A DNA stretch of 64,000 nt from an uncultured Muribaculaceae bacterium. Lineage in GTDB: Bacteria; Bacteroidota; Bacteroidia; Bacteroidales; Muribaculaceae. The stretch is from positions 1-64,000 of the forward strand of contig CAJTSR010000001.1 of NCBI GenBank assembly GCA_910579035.1, written 5' to 3'. Every line of letters begins with the position of its first letter. Within the stretch, counting starts at the first letter, position 1. Both the position numbers and the translations under genes were made by a program. The notes below the pieces were generated by a model. The model did no database searches. It saw only the letters and a list, made by a program, of their open reading frames with translations, and was not told the DNA's origin. Of this stretch, positions 51,309 through 60,204 are shown one piece after another.

Positions 51309-53504
51309 ATGAAAATACAGCATATTTTGGGAGCGGCACTGCTGCTCTGGGGCTCCGCCACGGCATCGGCCATAGGCACAATGCGCAGCAGCGACGTAAG
51401 CGAGATTGCAGCCTATTGCTATCCTGCCAACGTGGCGCAGACGGCCTCTGCGGTGTTCATGCCCGACGGAATACATTACGCCGAACGTACCGACGACGGC
51501 AAAAAGATAGTACTCAAAGAGATAGCAAGCGGCAAAGAAACCGGCGACCTTTTCGACATAGGCCATACCCGCGAAACCGTGCTGCCCGACTTCGAGGGTT
51601 TCACTGTCAGTCCCGACGGCTCCAAGCTGCTGGTATGGCGCAATCAACAGAGCATATACCGCCGCTCGTTTTCAGCCGAATACTATGTCTACGAGCTGCG
51701 CTCGCGCCTGCTCAAGCCGCTGTCGAAAACTCACTCCCGCCAGCAAGTGCCGCTGTTCTCCCCCGACTCGCGAATGGTGGCCTTCGTGGCAGAAAACAAT
51801 ATATACATAGCCAAACTCGACTACGAAACTGAGGTCGCTGCCACAACCGACGGCGAGGCAAACCGCATAATCAACGGCGCCACCGACTGGACTTACGAGG
51901 AGGAATTTACCACCACTTCCACCCTCGCGTGGGCTCCCGACAATCTCACGCTATGCTATGTGCGCTTCGATGAGAGCAATGTGCCCCTCTACACCCTGCC
52001 GGTATACGAAGGAACCTGCGACCCTCGCAGCGAGTACGCGCTATATCCCGGAACGATGAGCTACAAGTATCCTGTGGCCGGAGCCGCCAACTCCACGGTA
52101 AGCCTGCACAGCTACGACATCGAAACACGCAAGACAAAAGACATCGTACTGCCCGGAAATCCCGACTACATACCGCGCATAGTTTACGGGCCGAAGCCCT
52201 CGCAACTGCTTGTGGCCACTCTCAACCGCGACCAGAACCGCTATGAGATTTTCTCGTCCAACCCCAAATCGGGAGTTTCGCGCTCGGTATACACCGAGGA
52301 GTCGAAAGCATGGATAGAACCCGAGGCTTACGAGGCACTTCACGCGGGCGAAAACTCATTTGTGGTGGCCGGAGCCTCCGAAGGGTACACCCGTTTCTAC
52401 GAATACAGCTACGCCGGAGCAAAACTGAAGGCCATTACCCCCGATAACTGCGACGCCACGGCATTCTACGGAAGCGACGCCGCAGGCAACTACTACTATC
52501 AGGCTGCAGCGCCCACCCCGCTCGACCGCACCGTCTACCGTCTTGACCGCAAAGGCGCTGTGAGCGCCGTGAGCCGCGACAAAGGCACTTCTGCCGCCGT
52601 GTTCTCCCCCGGCTGCTCGAATATGATTCTTTCGTACAGCAACATCGACACCCCTCCGACATATACCGTCAACAAAGCCGACGGCAAGGAACTGAGAGTG
52701 CTCGAAGACAACAAGCAGCTCGCCGACCGCGCGCTCCCGCTCCTCTGCCCCAAAGAATTTTTCACATTCCGCTCAGGCGATTACGAACTGAACGGCTTCA
52801 TGATCAAGCCCCGCGATTTCTCGTCTTCGCGCCGCTACCCTGTGATTATGAGCCAGTACAGCGGTCCCGGCTCGCAGAGCGTGCTGCACAAGTGGAGCCT
52901 CGACTGGGAGCATTATTTCGCATCGAAAGGATATGTGGTGATATGTGTCGACGGACGCGGAACGGGCGGACGCGGAACAGCATTCCGATACAGCGTGTAC
53001 AAAGACCTCGGCAACCTCGAAACAGTCGACCAGGTGGCGGCAGCCCGCTATGCGGCCTCCCTGCCATATGTTGACCCTTCCCGCATAGGCATATACGGCT
53101 GGAGCTTCGGCGGCTATGAAGCCCTTATGTGCGCCTCTGCCGACGACTGTCCCTATGCCGCCGCCGTATCAGTGGCACCCGTCACCGACTGGCGCTACTA
53201 CGACAGCGTGTATACCGAACGCTACATGCTCACCCCACAGCAGAACGAAGCCGGCTACCGCTCGTCGTCGGCCATACTGCGCTCGCTCCACCTCGCATGC
53301 CCGCTGTTGATAATGTACGGCACTTCCGACGACAATGTACACCCGGCAAACGCCCTCCAGTACGTGTCGACACTACAGTCTGCCGGCATATTGTGCGATA
53401 TGTTCGTATTCCCCAATATGAACCACTCCATCAACGGCTGCAACGCCCGCTCGGTGGTATTCGCCAAAATGCTGCAATTTTTCGACAATAAACTGAAGAA
53501 ATGA
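51309..53504 (+). CDS. Dipeptidyl peptidase IV (S9 family)
   Basis: DPP-IV removes X-Pro/X-Ala dipeptides from peptide N-termini in the periplasm. The 731-residue product has a signal peptide, an eight-bladed beta-propeller (about residues 40-480, with TDWTYEEEF holding the substrate-amino Glu pair) and an alpha/beta-hydrolase domain with nucleophile Ser599 (GWSFGGYEA), Asp in GTSDDNVH and His in NMNHSING. The length is typical of Bacteroidetes DPP-IV. Its stop overlaps the next start (ATGA), beginning a four-gene chain. Confidence 0.96.
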   Translation: MKIQHILGAALLLWGSATASAIGTMRSSDVSEIAAYCYPANVAQTASAVFMPDGIHYAERTDDGKKIVLKEIASGKETGDLFDIGHTRETVLPDFEGFTVSPDGSKLLVWRNQQSIYRRSFSAEYYVYELRSRLLKPLSKTHSRQQVPLFSPDSRMVAFVAENNIYIAKLDYETEVAATTDGEANRIINGATDWTYEEEFTTTSTLAWAPDNLTLCYVRFDESNVPLYTLPVYEGTCDPRSEYALYPGTMSYKYPVAGAANSTVSLHSYDIETRKTKDIVLPGNPDYIPRIVYGPKPSQLLVATLNRDQNRYEIFSSNPKSGVSRSVYTEESKAWIEPEAYEALHAGENSFVVAGASEGYTRFYEYSYAGAKLKAITPDNCDATAFYGSDAAGNYYYQAAAPTPLDRTVYRLDRKGAVSAVSRDKGTSAAVFSPGCSNMILSYSNIDTPPTYTVNKADGKELRVLEDNKQLADRALPLLCPKEFFTFRSGDYELNGFMIKPRDFSSSRRYPVIMSQYSGPGSQSVLHKWSLDWEHYFASKGYVVICVDGRGTGGRGTAFRYSVYKDLGNLETVDQVAAARYAASLPYVDPSRIGIYGWSFGGYEALMCASADDCPYAAAVSVAPVTDWRYYDSVYTERYMLTPQQNEAGYRSSSAILRSLHLACPLLIMYGTSDDNVHPANALQYVSTLQSAGILCDMFVFPNMNHSINGCNARSVVFAKMLQFFDNKLKK

Positions 53505-54823
53505 AGAACGGCCTGCGCGAACACAATCCGCAAAACCTGATGTCAACCATGTGGCGCAACTGGGCTGTCGCCACAGGCGCTCTGATGCTGCCTATGGCCT
53601 GCTCTCTGTTCATGCCCAAGATATGGCTGCCGTTCCTGGCCTTGGCCGAGGTATACGTCCTCGTGTCACTTCGCAAGGCTGCCATAGCAAGCGCCGTAAG
53701 CAACTGCTCGGCTCTTGCCGGGATAGCCATACGCTCGCTGTTCACATCGGCGCTGATAATGCTCGCCATCAACATTCTGTGTACCGACTGGCTCGTGCCC
53801 GCCTCATTCCATCTTGAACTGTACAACAGCGAGATTCCGTTCATAACCTGCCTGATAGTGTTCCCTGTCACGGCCGTGTACTGCGGGCTGTTCCTGCTGC
53901 TCGGCCTCGGCTCGCGCACATGCCGCGAATGCCAGGGGCGCAACGGTTTCTATGCCGGCGACAGCGTGGTAGGCACGCTATACTACCGCGAGGTATCATA
54001 TCAGACGGCCATACTGCTGTTGCTGTCGGTAGTCCTCGGAGCGATAGAGTACTGGTACTATTTCGCCCGCTATATCAACTCCGACCTTAACGACCCCGAC
54101 CGCTTCTTCTTCACCTACATGCCTCTGGCCATGTATCTGCTCTCGCTGCTCTTTATGGCCGGACGCTATGCGTCGATGCACACTCTGTACACCGCCATGC
54201 GCGGCGAGGACGCCCCCGGCACCTCCACCACGATGGTGCGCTTTCTCGTATTCTGCAACGACGACATGCTGCTGCACCAAGGCGCGGACGGACGCTGGGA
54301 CACCCCCGCCGAAAGCGTGATACGCCGCAGCGAGAGCCTCGGCGAACACGAGGCAAGACTGCTGTTTGTGGAAAAAACCGGCATCAGCAATTTCGGACTG
54401 AGATACTGCTTCAACGGTCGCGGCTTTTCCACCAATTCCAACATACTCCACTACGCCGCCTTTGTAAGCCCCAAGGAAAAAGACAACTTCGATCCCTCCG
54501 ACCTCTGGTTCAACCCCTACATGCTCGACCGAGGGCTTGCCACAAACACGCTCAGCCCGGTATTGGCAAACGAATTATACCGTATCCACACCATCACAAT
54601 GGCGTGGAAGACATACGACCGCAACGGACGCCGCCTGTACCCGATAAAGCACTACCGCCCCACATTCAGATTCCGCGACCTTCAGAACTGGTGTGTGGAC
54701 TACGACGACGAATCGTGGTTCGGGATAGCGCATCACAACGAAGACCGCCGTTTTTTCCACACACGCCAGTTCTTCGACAAGATAACAAACATATTCAACC
54801 GCAAGAATAAAGCGCAAGGATGA
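53501..54823 (+). CDS. Polytopic membrane protein with a degenerate Nudix-like domain
   Basis: The 440-residue protein has about five hydrophobic segments (near 22-48, 62-95, 108-135, 165-190, 200-222), a CRECQGRNGFYAGD motif between the third and fourth, and a soluble C-terminal half from about 237. That half begins TMVRFLVFCNDDMLLHQGAD and continues with WDTPAESVIRRSESLGEHEA, RLLFVEKTGI: the layout of a Nudix box, but REUxEE is replaced by RLLFVEK, losing two of the catalytic Glu. It would therefore be an inactive or ligand-binding Nudix fold anchored in the membrane. This is my own reading, not a database match. It overlaps DPP-IV and miaA by 4 nt (ATGA) at each end. Confidence 0.7.
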   Translation: MKNGLREHNPQNLMSTMWRNWAVATGALMLPMACSLFMPKIWLPFLALAEVYVLVSLRKAAIASAVSNCSALAGIAIRSLFTSALIMLAINILCTDWLVPASFHLELYNSEIPFITCLIVFPVTAVYCGLFLLLGLGSRTCRECQGRNGFYAGDSVVGTLYYREVSYQTAILLLLSVVLGAIEYWYYFARYINSDLNDPDRFFFTYMPLAMYLLSLLFMAGRYASMHTLYTAMRGEDAPGTSTTMVRFLVFCNDDMLLHQGADGRWDTPAESVIRRSESLGEHEARLLFVEKTGISNFGLRYCFNGRGFSTNSNILHYAAFVSPKEKDNFDPSDLWFNPYMLDRGLATNTLSPVLANELYRIHTITMAWKTYDRNGRRLYPIKHYRPTFRFRDLQNWCVDYDDESWFGIAHHNEDRRFFHTRQFFDKITNIFNRKNKAQG

Positions 54824-55758
54824 ACAGCGCGGCAAGCCCCATACCCGTGATAGTAGGCCCCACGGCCTGCGGAAAAACCCGCAAGGGAGTGGCGCTCGCA
54901 CGCCTTACCGGCGGCGAAATAGTAAGCGCCGACTCCCGGCAGGTATACCGTGGAATGGACGTCGGCACAGGAAAAGACCTTGCCGACTACGGAACAGACG
55001 TGCCGTATCATCTTATCGACATAGCAGACGCCGGAACGAAATACAATCTGTTCCAGTATCTGCGCGACTGCCGCGCAGCCGTGGCCGACATCAAGGCACG
55101 CGGAAAGATGCCCGTCATAGTAGGTGGCACCGGTCTTTATGTGGAATCTTTCCTTAAAGGAATAGAACTGCCCGAAGTGCCGGAAAACACAGCCCTGCGA
55201 GCCGAACTCGCAGGTCGCTCCCTCGAGGAGCTTGCCGCCATGCTCGCAGGAATGAAACGCCTGCACAACACCACCGACATCGACACGACGCAGCGAGCCA
55301 TACGGGCTATCGAAATAGAAACATACTATGCCGAGCATCCCGAAGCGGCAAGCAAGGCCAAAGGCGCCGAACGTCCATGCGCCATAGTGGCGGGACTCGA
55401 CATAGGCAGGGACGAGCGACGCAGCATGATAAGTGCACGACTCAGAAGGCGGCTCGAGCAAGAAGATATGACAGGCGAAGTGGAGCGGCTGCTCGCCGAG
55501 GGCGTTGACCCTGAAACGCTCATATACTACGGGCTTGAGTACAAATATCTCACTATGTATGTGCTCGGACGCATCACCCGCGCCGAGATGGAGCGTGATC
55601 TCGAAATAGCGATACACCAGTTTGCAAAGCGCCAGATGACGTGGTGGCGCGGTATGGAAAAACGCGGGTTTCCGATACACTGGTTCCCATACGACATGCC
55701 CGATGCGGAATTTGCCTCGGCAGTGGCCGAACTCATAGCAGCCTATGGGCGCGGCTAA
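54820..55758 (+). CDS. miaA: tRNA dimethylallyltransferase
   Basis: MiaA adds an isopentenyl group to A37 of tRNAs reading U-starting codons. The 312-residue product has the P-loop GPTACGKT (residues 13-20), SADSRQVYRGMDVGTGK near 37, the PVIVGGTGLYVESFLKG motif near 98 and TTQRAIRAIEI. It starts inside the stop of the membrane pseudo-Nudix gene (ATGA), so is translated in a chain with it. Bacteroidetes often carry two MiaA paralogues; only one is in this window. Confidence 0.95.
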   Translation: MNSAASPIPVIVGPTACGKTRKGVALARLTGGEIVSADSRQVYRGMDVGTGKDLADYGTDVPYHLIDIADAGTKYNLFQYLRDCRAAVADIKARGKMPVIVGGTGLYVESFLKGIELPEVPENTALRAELAGRSLEELAAMLAGMKRLHNTTDIDTTQRAIRAIEIETYYAEHPEAASKAKGAERPCAIVAGLDIGRDERRSMISARLRRRLEQEDMTGEVERLLAEGVDPETLIYYGLEYKYLTMYVLGRITRAEMERDLEIAIHQFAKRQMTWWRGMEKRGFPIHWFPYDMPDAEFASAVAELIAAYGRG

Positions 55759-56725
55759 GTTTTCGGCCTGCCTTATGGCGCTGTGCGGCAGCCTTGCATG
55801 CTGCGGCGCCACGCCCGACAGTATTCGGCACGCAGCAGAATTACCCGAAAGGATAAGCGAACTGAACTATCATACAAGGGTGGCCCCGCCGAGATGGCGA
55901 CAGGCCGTGCACACGCTTTTCTGGGATTACCGCTCCGACAGCTGCCACCACCGTGTGGAAGTGGAAGTTCCCGCTCTCGCCGATGCGGACATAGCTGCTC
56001 CGTCGACAGTGCGGTACTCAGTCTACGAGCGCCGCCACGGACAGGACAGCATCATCGAGTCAGGAAAGTTCGCGAGCGAATACGGCACGGGGCGCTCGGC
56101 CGGATTCTCCACCGTGCTCAAAGCAAGCGCCTCAGGCGCCGTGATAGAGATGGGCGCTCGTAAAGCGGACAAAACCGTGCCGGTGCCTTTCGATATGCTT
56201 GGCTGCGGAGCTGTAGCCGCAATCCCGCCGGAAGGCTCAGGAATGACCCGCCACACCCTCATATACCGACCTGCCGTCAAAACCGCATACTCACCTTTGG
56301 ACAACCTCGAGGATATTGCGCGACACATAGCCGCAAGCAACGACCCTGCAGAGGGATTTTGGACATACCTCGACCGCAACACCGACTCGCGGCGCTCCCG
56401 TCCCGGCGGACGCTACAGCCTCGCCACAGTGCAATCCGACGACGGTACTTACCTGATAATATACCTCGGAGGCGCCTCGGAGAATCCCGGCGCGTGGCTG
56501 GAATCGCAGGTCAAGGGTGCACTTATTCCGACACCTTTCAAAGACCATTTCGACCTACGATGGACAGACGCCTACGGCAACGACGTTTCCGACGAGGCTT
56601 CGGCCACAATCACTGTCGACGGCCTCGTTCTCGAGCTGTCATTCCCGCTGCTCGGCTCAAGCCTGCGTTTCAGACGGGCCTCGCCGGCACTCTCGACGGA
56701 GGCGTCCCGCTCAGCTCGCCCGTAG
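55745..56725 (+). CDS. Secreted hypothetical protein
   Basis: The 326-residue product has a short hydrophobic N-terminus (MGAAKFSACLMALCGSLACC) with several Cys, consistent with a lipoprotein or type I signal. The rest is beta-rich with RYSVYERRHGQDSIIESG near residue 90, the TYLDRNTDSRRSRPGGRYSL region near 205, and YLIIYLGGASENPGAW near 240. The C-terminal segment recalls small PepSY/beta proteins but I recognise no named family. It overlaps miaA by 14 nt, so it is last in the DPP-IV chain. Its 3' end overlaps the convergent lipoprotein gene by 56 bp. Confidence 0.7.
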   Translation: MGAAKFSACLMALCGSLACCGATPDSIRHAAELPERISELNYHTRVAPPRWRQAVHTLFWDYRSDSCHHRVEVEVPALADADIAAPSTVRYSVYERRHGQDSIIESGKFASEYGTGRSAGFSTVLKASASGAVIEMGARKADKTVPVPFDMLGCGAVAAIPPEGSGMTRHTLIYRPAVKTAYSPLDNLEDIARHIAASNDPAEGFWTYLDRNTDSRRSRPGGRYSLATVQSDDGTYLIIYLGGASENPGAWLESQVKGALIPTPFKDHFDLRWTDAYGNDVSDEASATITVDGLVLELSFPLLGSSLRFRRASPALSTEASRSARP

Positions 56726-57164
56726 ATATATCGTATGTGAGGGTGCTGTCGAGCAAGGTAAGCACATAGCGCTTGGAGTCGCGCTCCATGCCGAACACGC
56801 TGTCGAGCTGCTGGCTGTCCTGCAGATAGGCATACAGTCGTGGTGGCAGCTGGTCGAAGAGCATCACCTGCGGCAAAGGCATACCATAACCGTCGATGGC
56901 CGTCCACCCGTAGTTTTCGCCGAATGTAAGTCCTGGTCCATTGTCGATTCGCACATGGTAGTTCACTCCGCTGTGAGTATAAGAGGCCACTCTCTGCCCC
57001 GGGAAATAACGCGACACAAAATCGGCTATCTTACCCGGCAAAGCATTGTAGTCATCGTTGTTCTTGCACGACCCGAGGCTACAGGCGCACACAAAAACCA
57101 ACATCGCGGCCATAAGCACGCGACACAAACGGCATAGGTATGCTGAGGAAAATCGCTGTTTCAT
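56670..57164 (-). CDS. PepSY-like (DUF2874-type) lipoprotein
   Basis: The 164-residue product has a signal with lipobox LGSC (Cys33) followed by KNNDD, and a domain of the PepSY-like putative beta-lactamase-inhibitor group (DUF2874 type): ALPGKIADFVSRYFPGQRV, then VNYHVRIDNGPGLTFGENYG and LPPRLYAYLQD. A second half (about 125-160) shows VLTLLDSTLTYDISTGEL. Such small proteins are common in Bacteroidales and have no known role. Convergent with, and overlapping, the secreted hypothetical gene by 56 bp; downstream of nadE's end by 65 nt. Confidence 0.75.
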   Translation of the reverse strand: MKQRFSSAYLCRLCRVLMAAMLVFVCACSLGSCKNNDDYNALPGKIADFVSRYFPGQRVASYTHSGVNYHVRIDNGPGLTFGENYGWTAIDGYGMPLPQVMLFDQLPPRLYAYLQDSQQLDSVFGMERDSKRYVLTLLDSTLTYDISTGELSGTPPSRVPARPV

Positions 57165-57229
57165 ACTCTAAAAGCATTTTTATGCTTTGATAACAATAAA
57201 ACAGCGTCCGAAGTTCTTACCTCCGCCTC

Positions 57230-59122
57230 CTACAAAGCCTCTACCTCTGCAAGCCAGAGCGCGGAGGACGCGTCGGAGGGCATGCGCCAGTCGCCTCGGG
57301 GCGACAGACACACACTACCCACTTTCGGCCCGTCGGGCATACAGGAGCGCTTGAACTGCTGCGTGAAGAATCGGCGGAAGAACGTTTTGAGCCAATGCTT
57401 TATAGTGGCATCATCATACGCTCCGGCAAAAGCCTTGCGCGCGAGCATATAGATTCTCGACGGCGCAAAGCCATAGCGCAGAGTGTAGTACAGGAAGAAA
57501 TCGTGCAACTCGTAAGGCCCCACAAGGTCTTCGGTCTTCTGCTTTATGGTTCCGTCGGGAGCTGCCGGAATCAGTTCGGGGCTTATTGGGGTGTCGATAA
57601 TGTCAAGCAAAGGTTTGCGGACAGCCTCGCTGTCGGCCTCCGATGCGAAGTAGGCAGTGAGATGGCGCACGAGCGTCTTGGGTACGCCGGCATTCACGCC
57701 ATACATCGACATCTGGTCGCCGTTGTACGTGGCCCAGCCCAGCGCAAGCTCCGATAGGTCGCCGGTGCCAAGCACCATGCCGCCGACACTGTTCGACAAG
57801 TCCATAAGAATCTGTGTGCGCTCGCGCGCCTGGCAGTTCTCGTAAGTCACATCGTGGACCGAGGCGTCGTGTCCTATGTCGGCAAAATGCTGTTCCACAG
57901 CCTTCACTATCGATATTTCGCGCATCTCCACTCCGAGAGCCTCCATAAGGGCGATGGCGTTGCCGTGGGTGCGCCCCGTTGTGCCGAATCCGGGCATAGT
58001 GACGCCCAAAATACCTTTTCGGTCAAGGCCGAGGCGGTCGAAAGCCCGCACCGCCACGAGAAGAGCCAAGGTCGAATCCAGTCCGCCCGATATGCCTATC
58101 ACAAGGCGACGGGTGCGCGTGGCATTGAGCCTCTGGCATAGTCCGGCCACCTGTATGTTGACAATCTCCTCGCAACGCTCCTTCAGAAGGCCGTCGGCCG
58201 AGGGAACGAACGGGTGCGGGTCGACAGTACGCAGCAAGTCGCCGGCGCAGTCGTTGCCCTCAGCGTCGCAGCCGGTATCCACAACGCGCCACGAGCCGCC
58301 TTGACGCTCAGCACAGTCGTGGAAAGTGCCCATATGCAGCCTGTCGCGCTTGATTGCCTCTATATCCACATCGGCCATAATCAACGACGGGGCACCCTGC
58401 CAACGCTCGCTATGCCCAAGCATCGCTCCGTTCTCGGCTATAAGCAGTTTGGCGTCGAAGGCGAGGTCGGTCGACGATTCGCCGAAACCGGCCGACGCAT
58501 ATGCGTAAGCGCACATGCAGCGTGCCGACTGCTGCTTTACCAGATTCGTGAGATATGCGTATTTGCCTATCAGGTCGGGACTTGCCGAAAGGTTCACAAT
58601 CACTTGCGCCCCGGCAAGGGCCAGGTTACAGCTCGGCGGCACAGGCACCCACAAATCCTCGCATATCTCGGCACCGAGCGTCACACCCTTGTGACGTATC
58701 AGCACACCGTCGCCGACAGGAGCCGGATTCCACCAGCGGCGCTCGTAGAACTCGTTGTAATTCGGCACATAAGTCTTTGGCACAACGGCCACCACACGCC
58801 CCTCGCAGATGGCGTAGGCTGCATTATAGAGCGACTGCCCTGCTCGCTGAGGCGCCCCTATAAACAGCAGCAGTCCCGGCAGGGAGGCACTCGCCTCCCT
58901 TATTCTGTCGATACCACGCTCTGCCGCATCGAGCAGCACGCTGTTATGAAAAAGGTCGCCGCAGGTGTAGGCGGTAACACACATTTCCGGGAACACAAGC
59001 GCATCGGCTCCTCCGGCGTATGCCGCACGCGCCTGCTCGATAATGCTTTCCGTATTGGCCGCCACATCGGCCACCCTGACTCCGGGCGCCGCACAGGCCA
59101 CCCTGAAAAATCCATTTTTCAT
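57230..59122 (-). CDS. nadE: NAD(+) synthetase, glutamine-dependent
   Basis: NadE makes NAD from nicotinate adenine dinucleotide and ATP. The 630-residue product has an N-terminal nitrilase-type glutaminase domain with the Glu-Lys-Cys triad (Glu46 in FPEMCVT, Lys116 in VPKTYVPNYNEFYERRW, Cys154 in GAEICEDLW) and a C-terminal synthetase domain with the P-loop VIGISGGLDSTLAL near residue 345. It completes the pathway begun by nadC at 29627-30481. Its promoter is the second copy of the conserved 37-bp module. Confidence 0.97.
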   Translation of the reverse strand: MKNGFFRVACAAPGVRVADVAANTESIIEQARAAYAGGADALVFPEMCVTAYTCGDLFHNSVLLDAAERGIDRIREASASLPGLLLFIGAPQRAGQSLYNAAYAICEGRVVAVVPKTYVPNYNEFYERRWWNPAPVGDGVLIRHKGVTLGAEICEDLWVPVPPSCNLALAGAQVIVNLSASPDLIGKYAYLTNLVKQQSARCMCAYAYASAGFGESSTDLAFDAKLLIAENGAMLGHSERWQGAPSLIMADVDIEAIKRDRLHMGTFHDCAERQGGSWRVVDTGCDAEGNDCAGDLLRTVDPHPFVPSADGLLKERCEEIVNIQVAGLCQRLNATRTRRLVIGISGGLDSTLALLVAVRAFDRLGLDRKGILGVTMPGFGTTGRTHGNAIALMEALGVEMREISIVKAVEQHFADIGHDASVHDVTYENCQARERTQILMDLSNSVGGMVLGTGDLSELALGWATYNGDQMSMYGVNAGVPKTLVRHLTAYFASEADSEAVRKPLLDIIDTPISPELIPAAPDGTIKQKTEDLVGPYELHDFFLYYTLRYGFAPSRIYMLARKAFAGAYDDATIKHWLKTFFRRFFTQQFKRSCMPDGPKVGSVCLSPRGDWRMPSDASSALWLAEVEAL

Positions 59123-59157
59123 AACCGGCTATTCTAATCTTTAAACTATATAGACAA

Positions 59158-59194
59158 CAAAGATACGCATAAGTCGAGCGCAAAAACAAATATT
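59158..59194 (-). promoter_or_regulatory. Conserved 37-bp promoter module, copy 2 (nadE)
   Basis: Minus strand: TTTG at 59190-59187, 21-nt spacer, TATCTTTG at 59165-59158, with GCGCTCGACTTAT between. Matches 39064-39100 at 34 of 37 positions. It lies 10 nt after the end of the NERD gene. Confidence 0.8.
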
Positions 59195-59204
59195 AAGAAG
59201 GTGT

Positions 59205-59975
59205 TTAATAATATCTTCTTCTTCGATAGAAACCTCCGAAGCGAAAAAACGGGCTGAAAGACACGATGTAAGCAGACCGCGGCTTATTACGGCCATAATA
59301 TGCGGCAGAATTGATTTGCGAAGCAACAATCATCGGATCATCCCCATTTTGCACAGCCTTGGTAAATAAGTCCATTATCTCGTATTTGTTGCCGAATACA
59401 GCATCAGGCTGCTCCAAAATTTCAGACACCACCCGCCGTATAGAATAAGGATATATTATAAAAGTATCGTCTGCATTACAAGTAATATTCCTAAACTCAC
59501 TATTACCAAAGAACACTATGACAGAATAAATCGGAATTCCGGGATTCTGCGGCAAGCATTGCCTGATAGCTCTAATATGCCCGGAATTTTGCATAACGGG
59601 ATTATAGAACCGATACCGTTCTTTACCATACGACAATACTTGCGTCCAATACTTCTGATATTCGCTGCCGAAAATCCAACCGCTATAATCTTTGACTTCA
59701 AACACGATAATGCCCGCTTTTGTCGCAACCGCCAAATCTACTTGCGTGTATTCCCCATTCGGCTTTTGAATGTACAAATCGTGGAATATGGCTTTAGGAT
59801 TGACGCCTACTTTCAATAACTCCAACACCACTCTTCGCTCCGACCACTCTCCGCGAGTAACAGGAGTGACCTGCTCAATAAGCTCCCGCTCTTTTCGCTT
59901 GGCAGAATAACTACAAACAACATGAACAATACATGCTGCCAAACAAACCAAAGATACGACAAACGCGACCAACAT
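59205..59975 (-). CDS. Membrane-anchored NERD-domain protein
   Basis: The 256-residue protein has an N-terminal membrane helix (about residues 3-22), then a charged linker and a NERD (nuclease-related) domain: GEWSERRVVLELLK near 41, QVDLAVATKAGIIVFEVKDY near 78 (Asp and Glu-x-Lys of a PD-(D/E)xK core) and SGWIFGSEYQKYWTQ. The C-terminus is Arg/Tyr-rich (YRRRRYY). NERD proteins are predicted nucleases or DNA/RNA-binding proteins of uncertain role, sometimes linked to defence or plasmid transfer. Codon use is more AT-rich than its neighbours, a hint of transfer. Single gene between nadE and the divergent DUF4290 operon. Confidence 0.88.
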   Translation of the reverse strand: MLVAFVVSLVCLAACIVHVVCSYSAKRKERELIEQVTPVTRGEWSERRVVLELLKVGVNPKAIFHDLYIQKPNGEYTQVDLAVATKAGIIVFEVKDYSGWIFGSEYQKYWTQVLSYGKERYRFYNPVMQNSGHIRAIRQCLPQNPGIPIYSVIVFFGNSEFRNITCNADDTFIIYPYSIRRVVSEILEQPDAVFGNKYEIMDLFTKAVQNGDDPMIVASQINSAAYYGRNKPRSAYIVSFSPFFRFGGFYRRRRYY

Positions 59976-60143
59976 CTACCGCTATTCTGATTTAGAGGAC
60001 GTTTACTTGAATGCTATTATAGAAACCCTTCTTAACATCAATGTCTTGGAAAGGGGGTGCCCTATCCGGTTGCAAAATTACTAATTACTTTTGATAATAT
60101 CCTATAGTAGAGTGCCTTTATTTGCAACCGTGGTAAGGGCTGT

Positions 60144-60175
60144 TTTGGCGGTTCGGGATTTTTGGCGTATCTTTG
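60144..60175 (+). promoter_or_regulatory. Sigma-ABfr promoter of the DUF4290-dnaB gene string
   Basis: TTTG at 60144-60147, 20-nt spacer, TATCTTTG at 60168-60175; the start codon is 29 nt downstream. Confidence 0.8.
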
Positions 60176-60204
60176 AGCCTCCGAACAGGATAAAAAGCAC
60201 AAAA

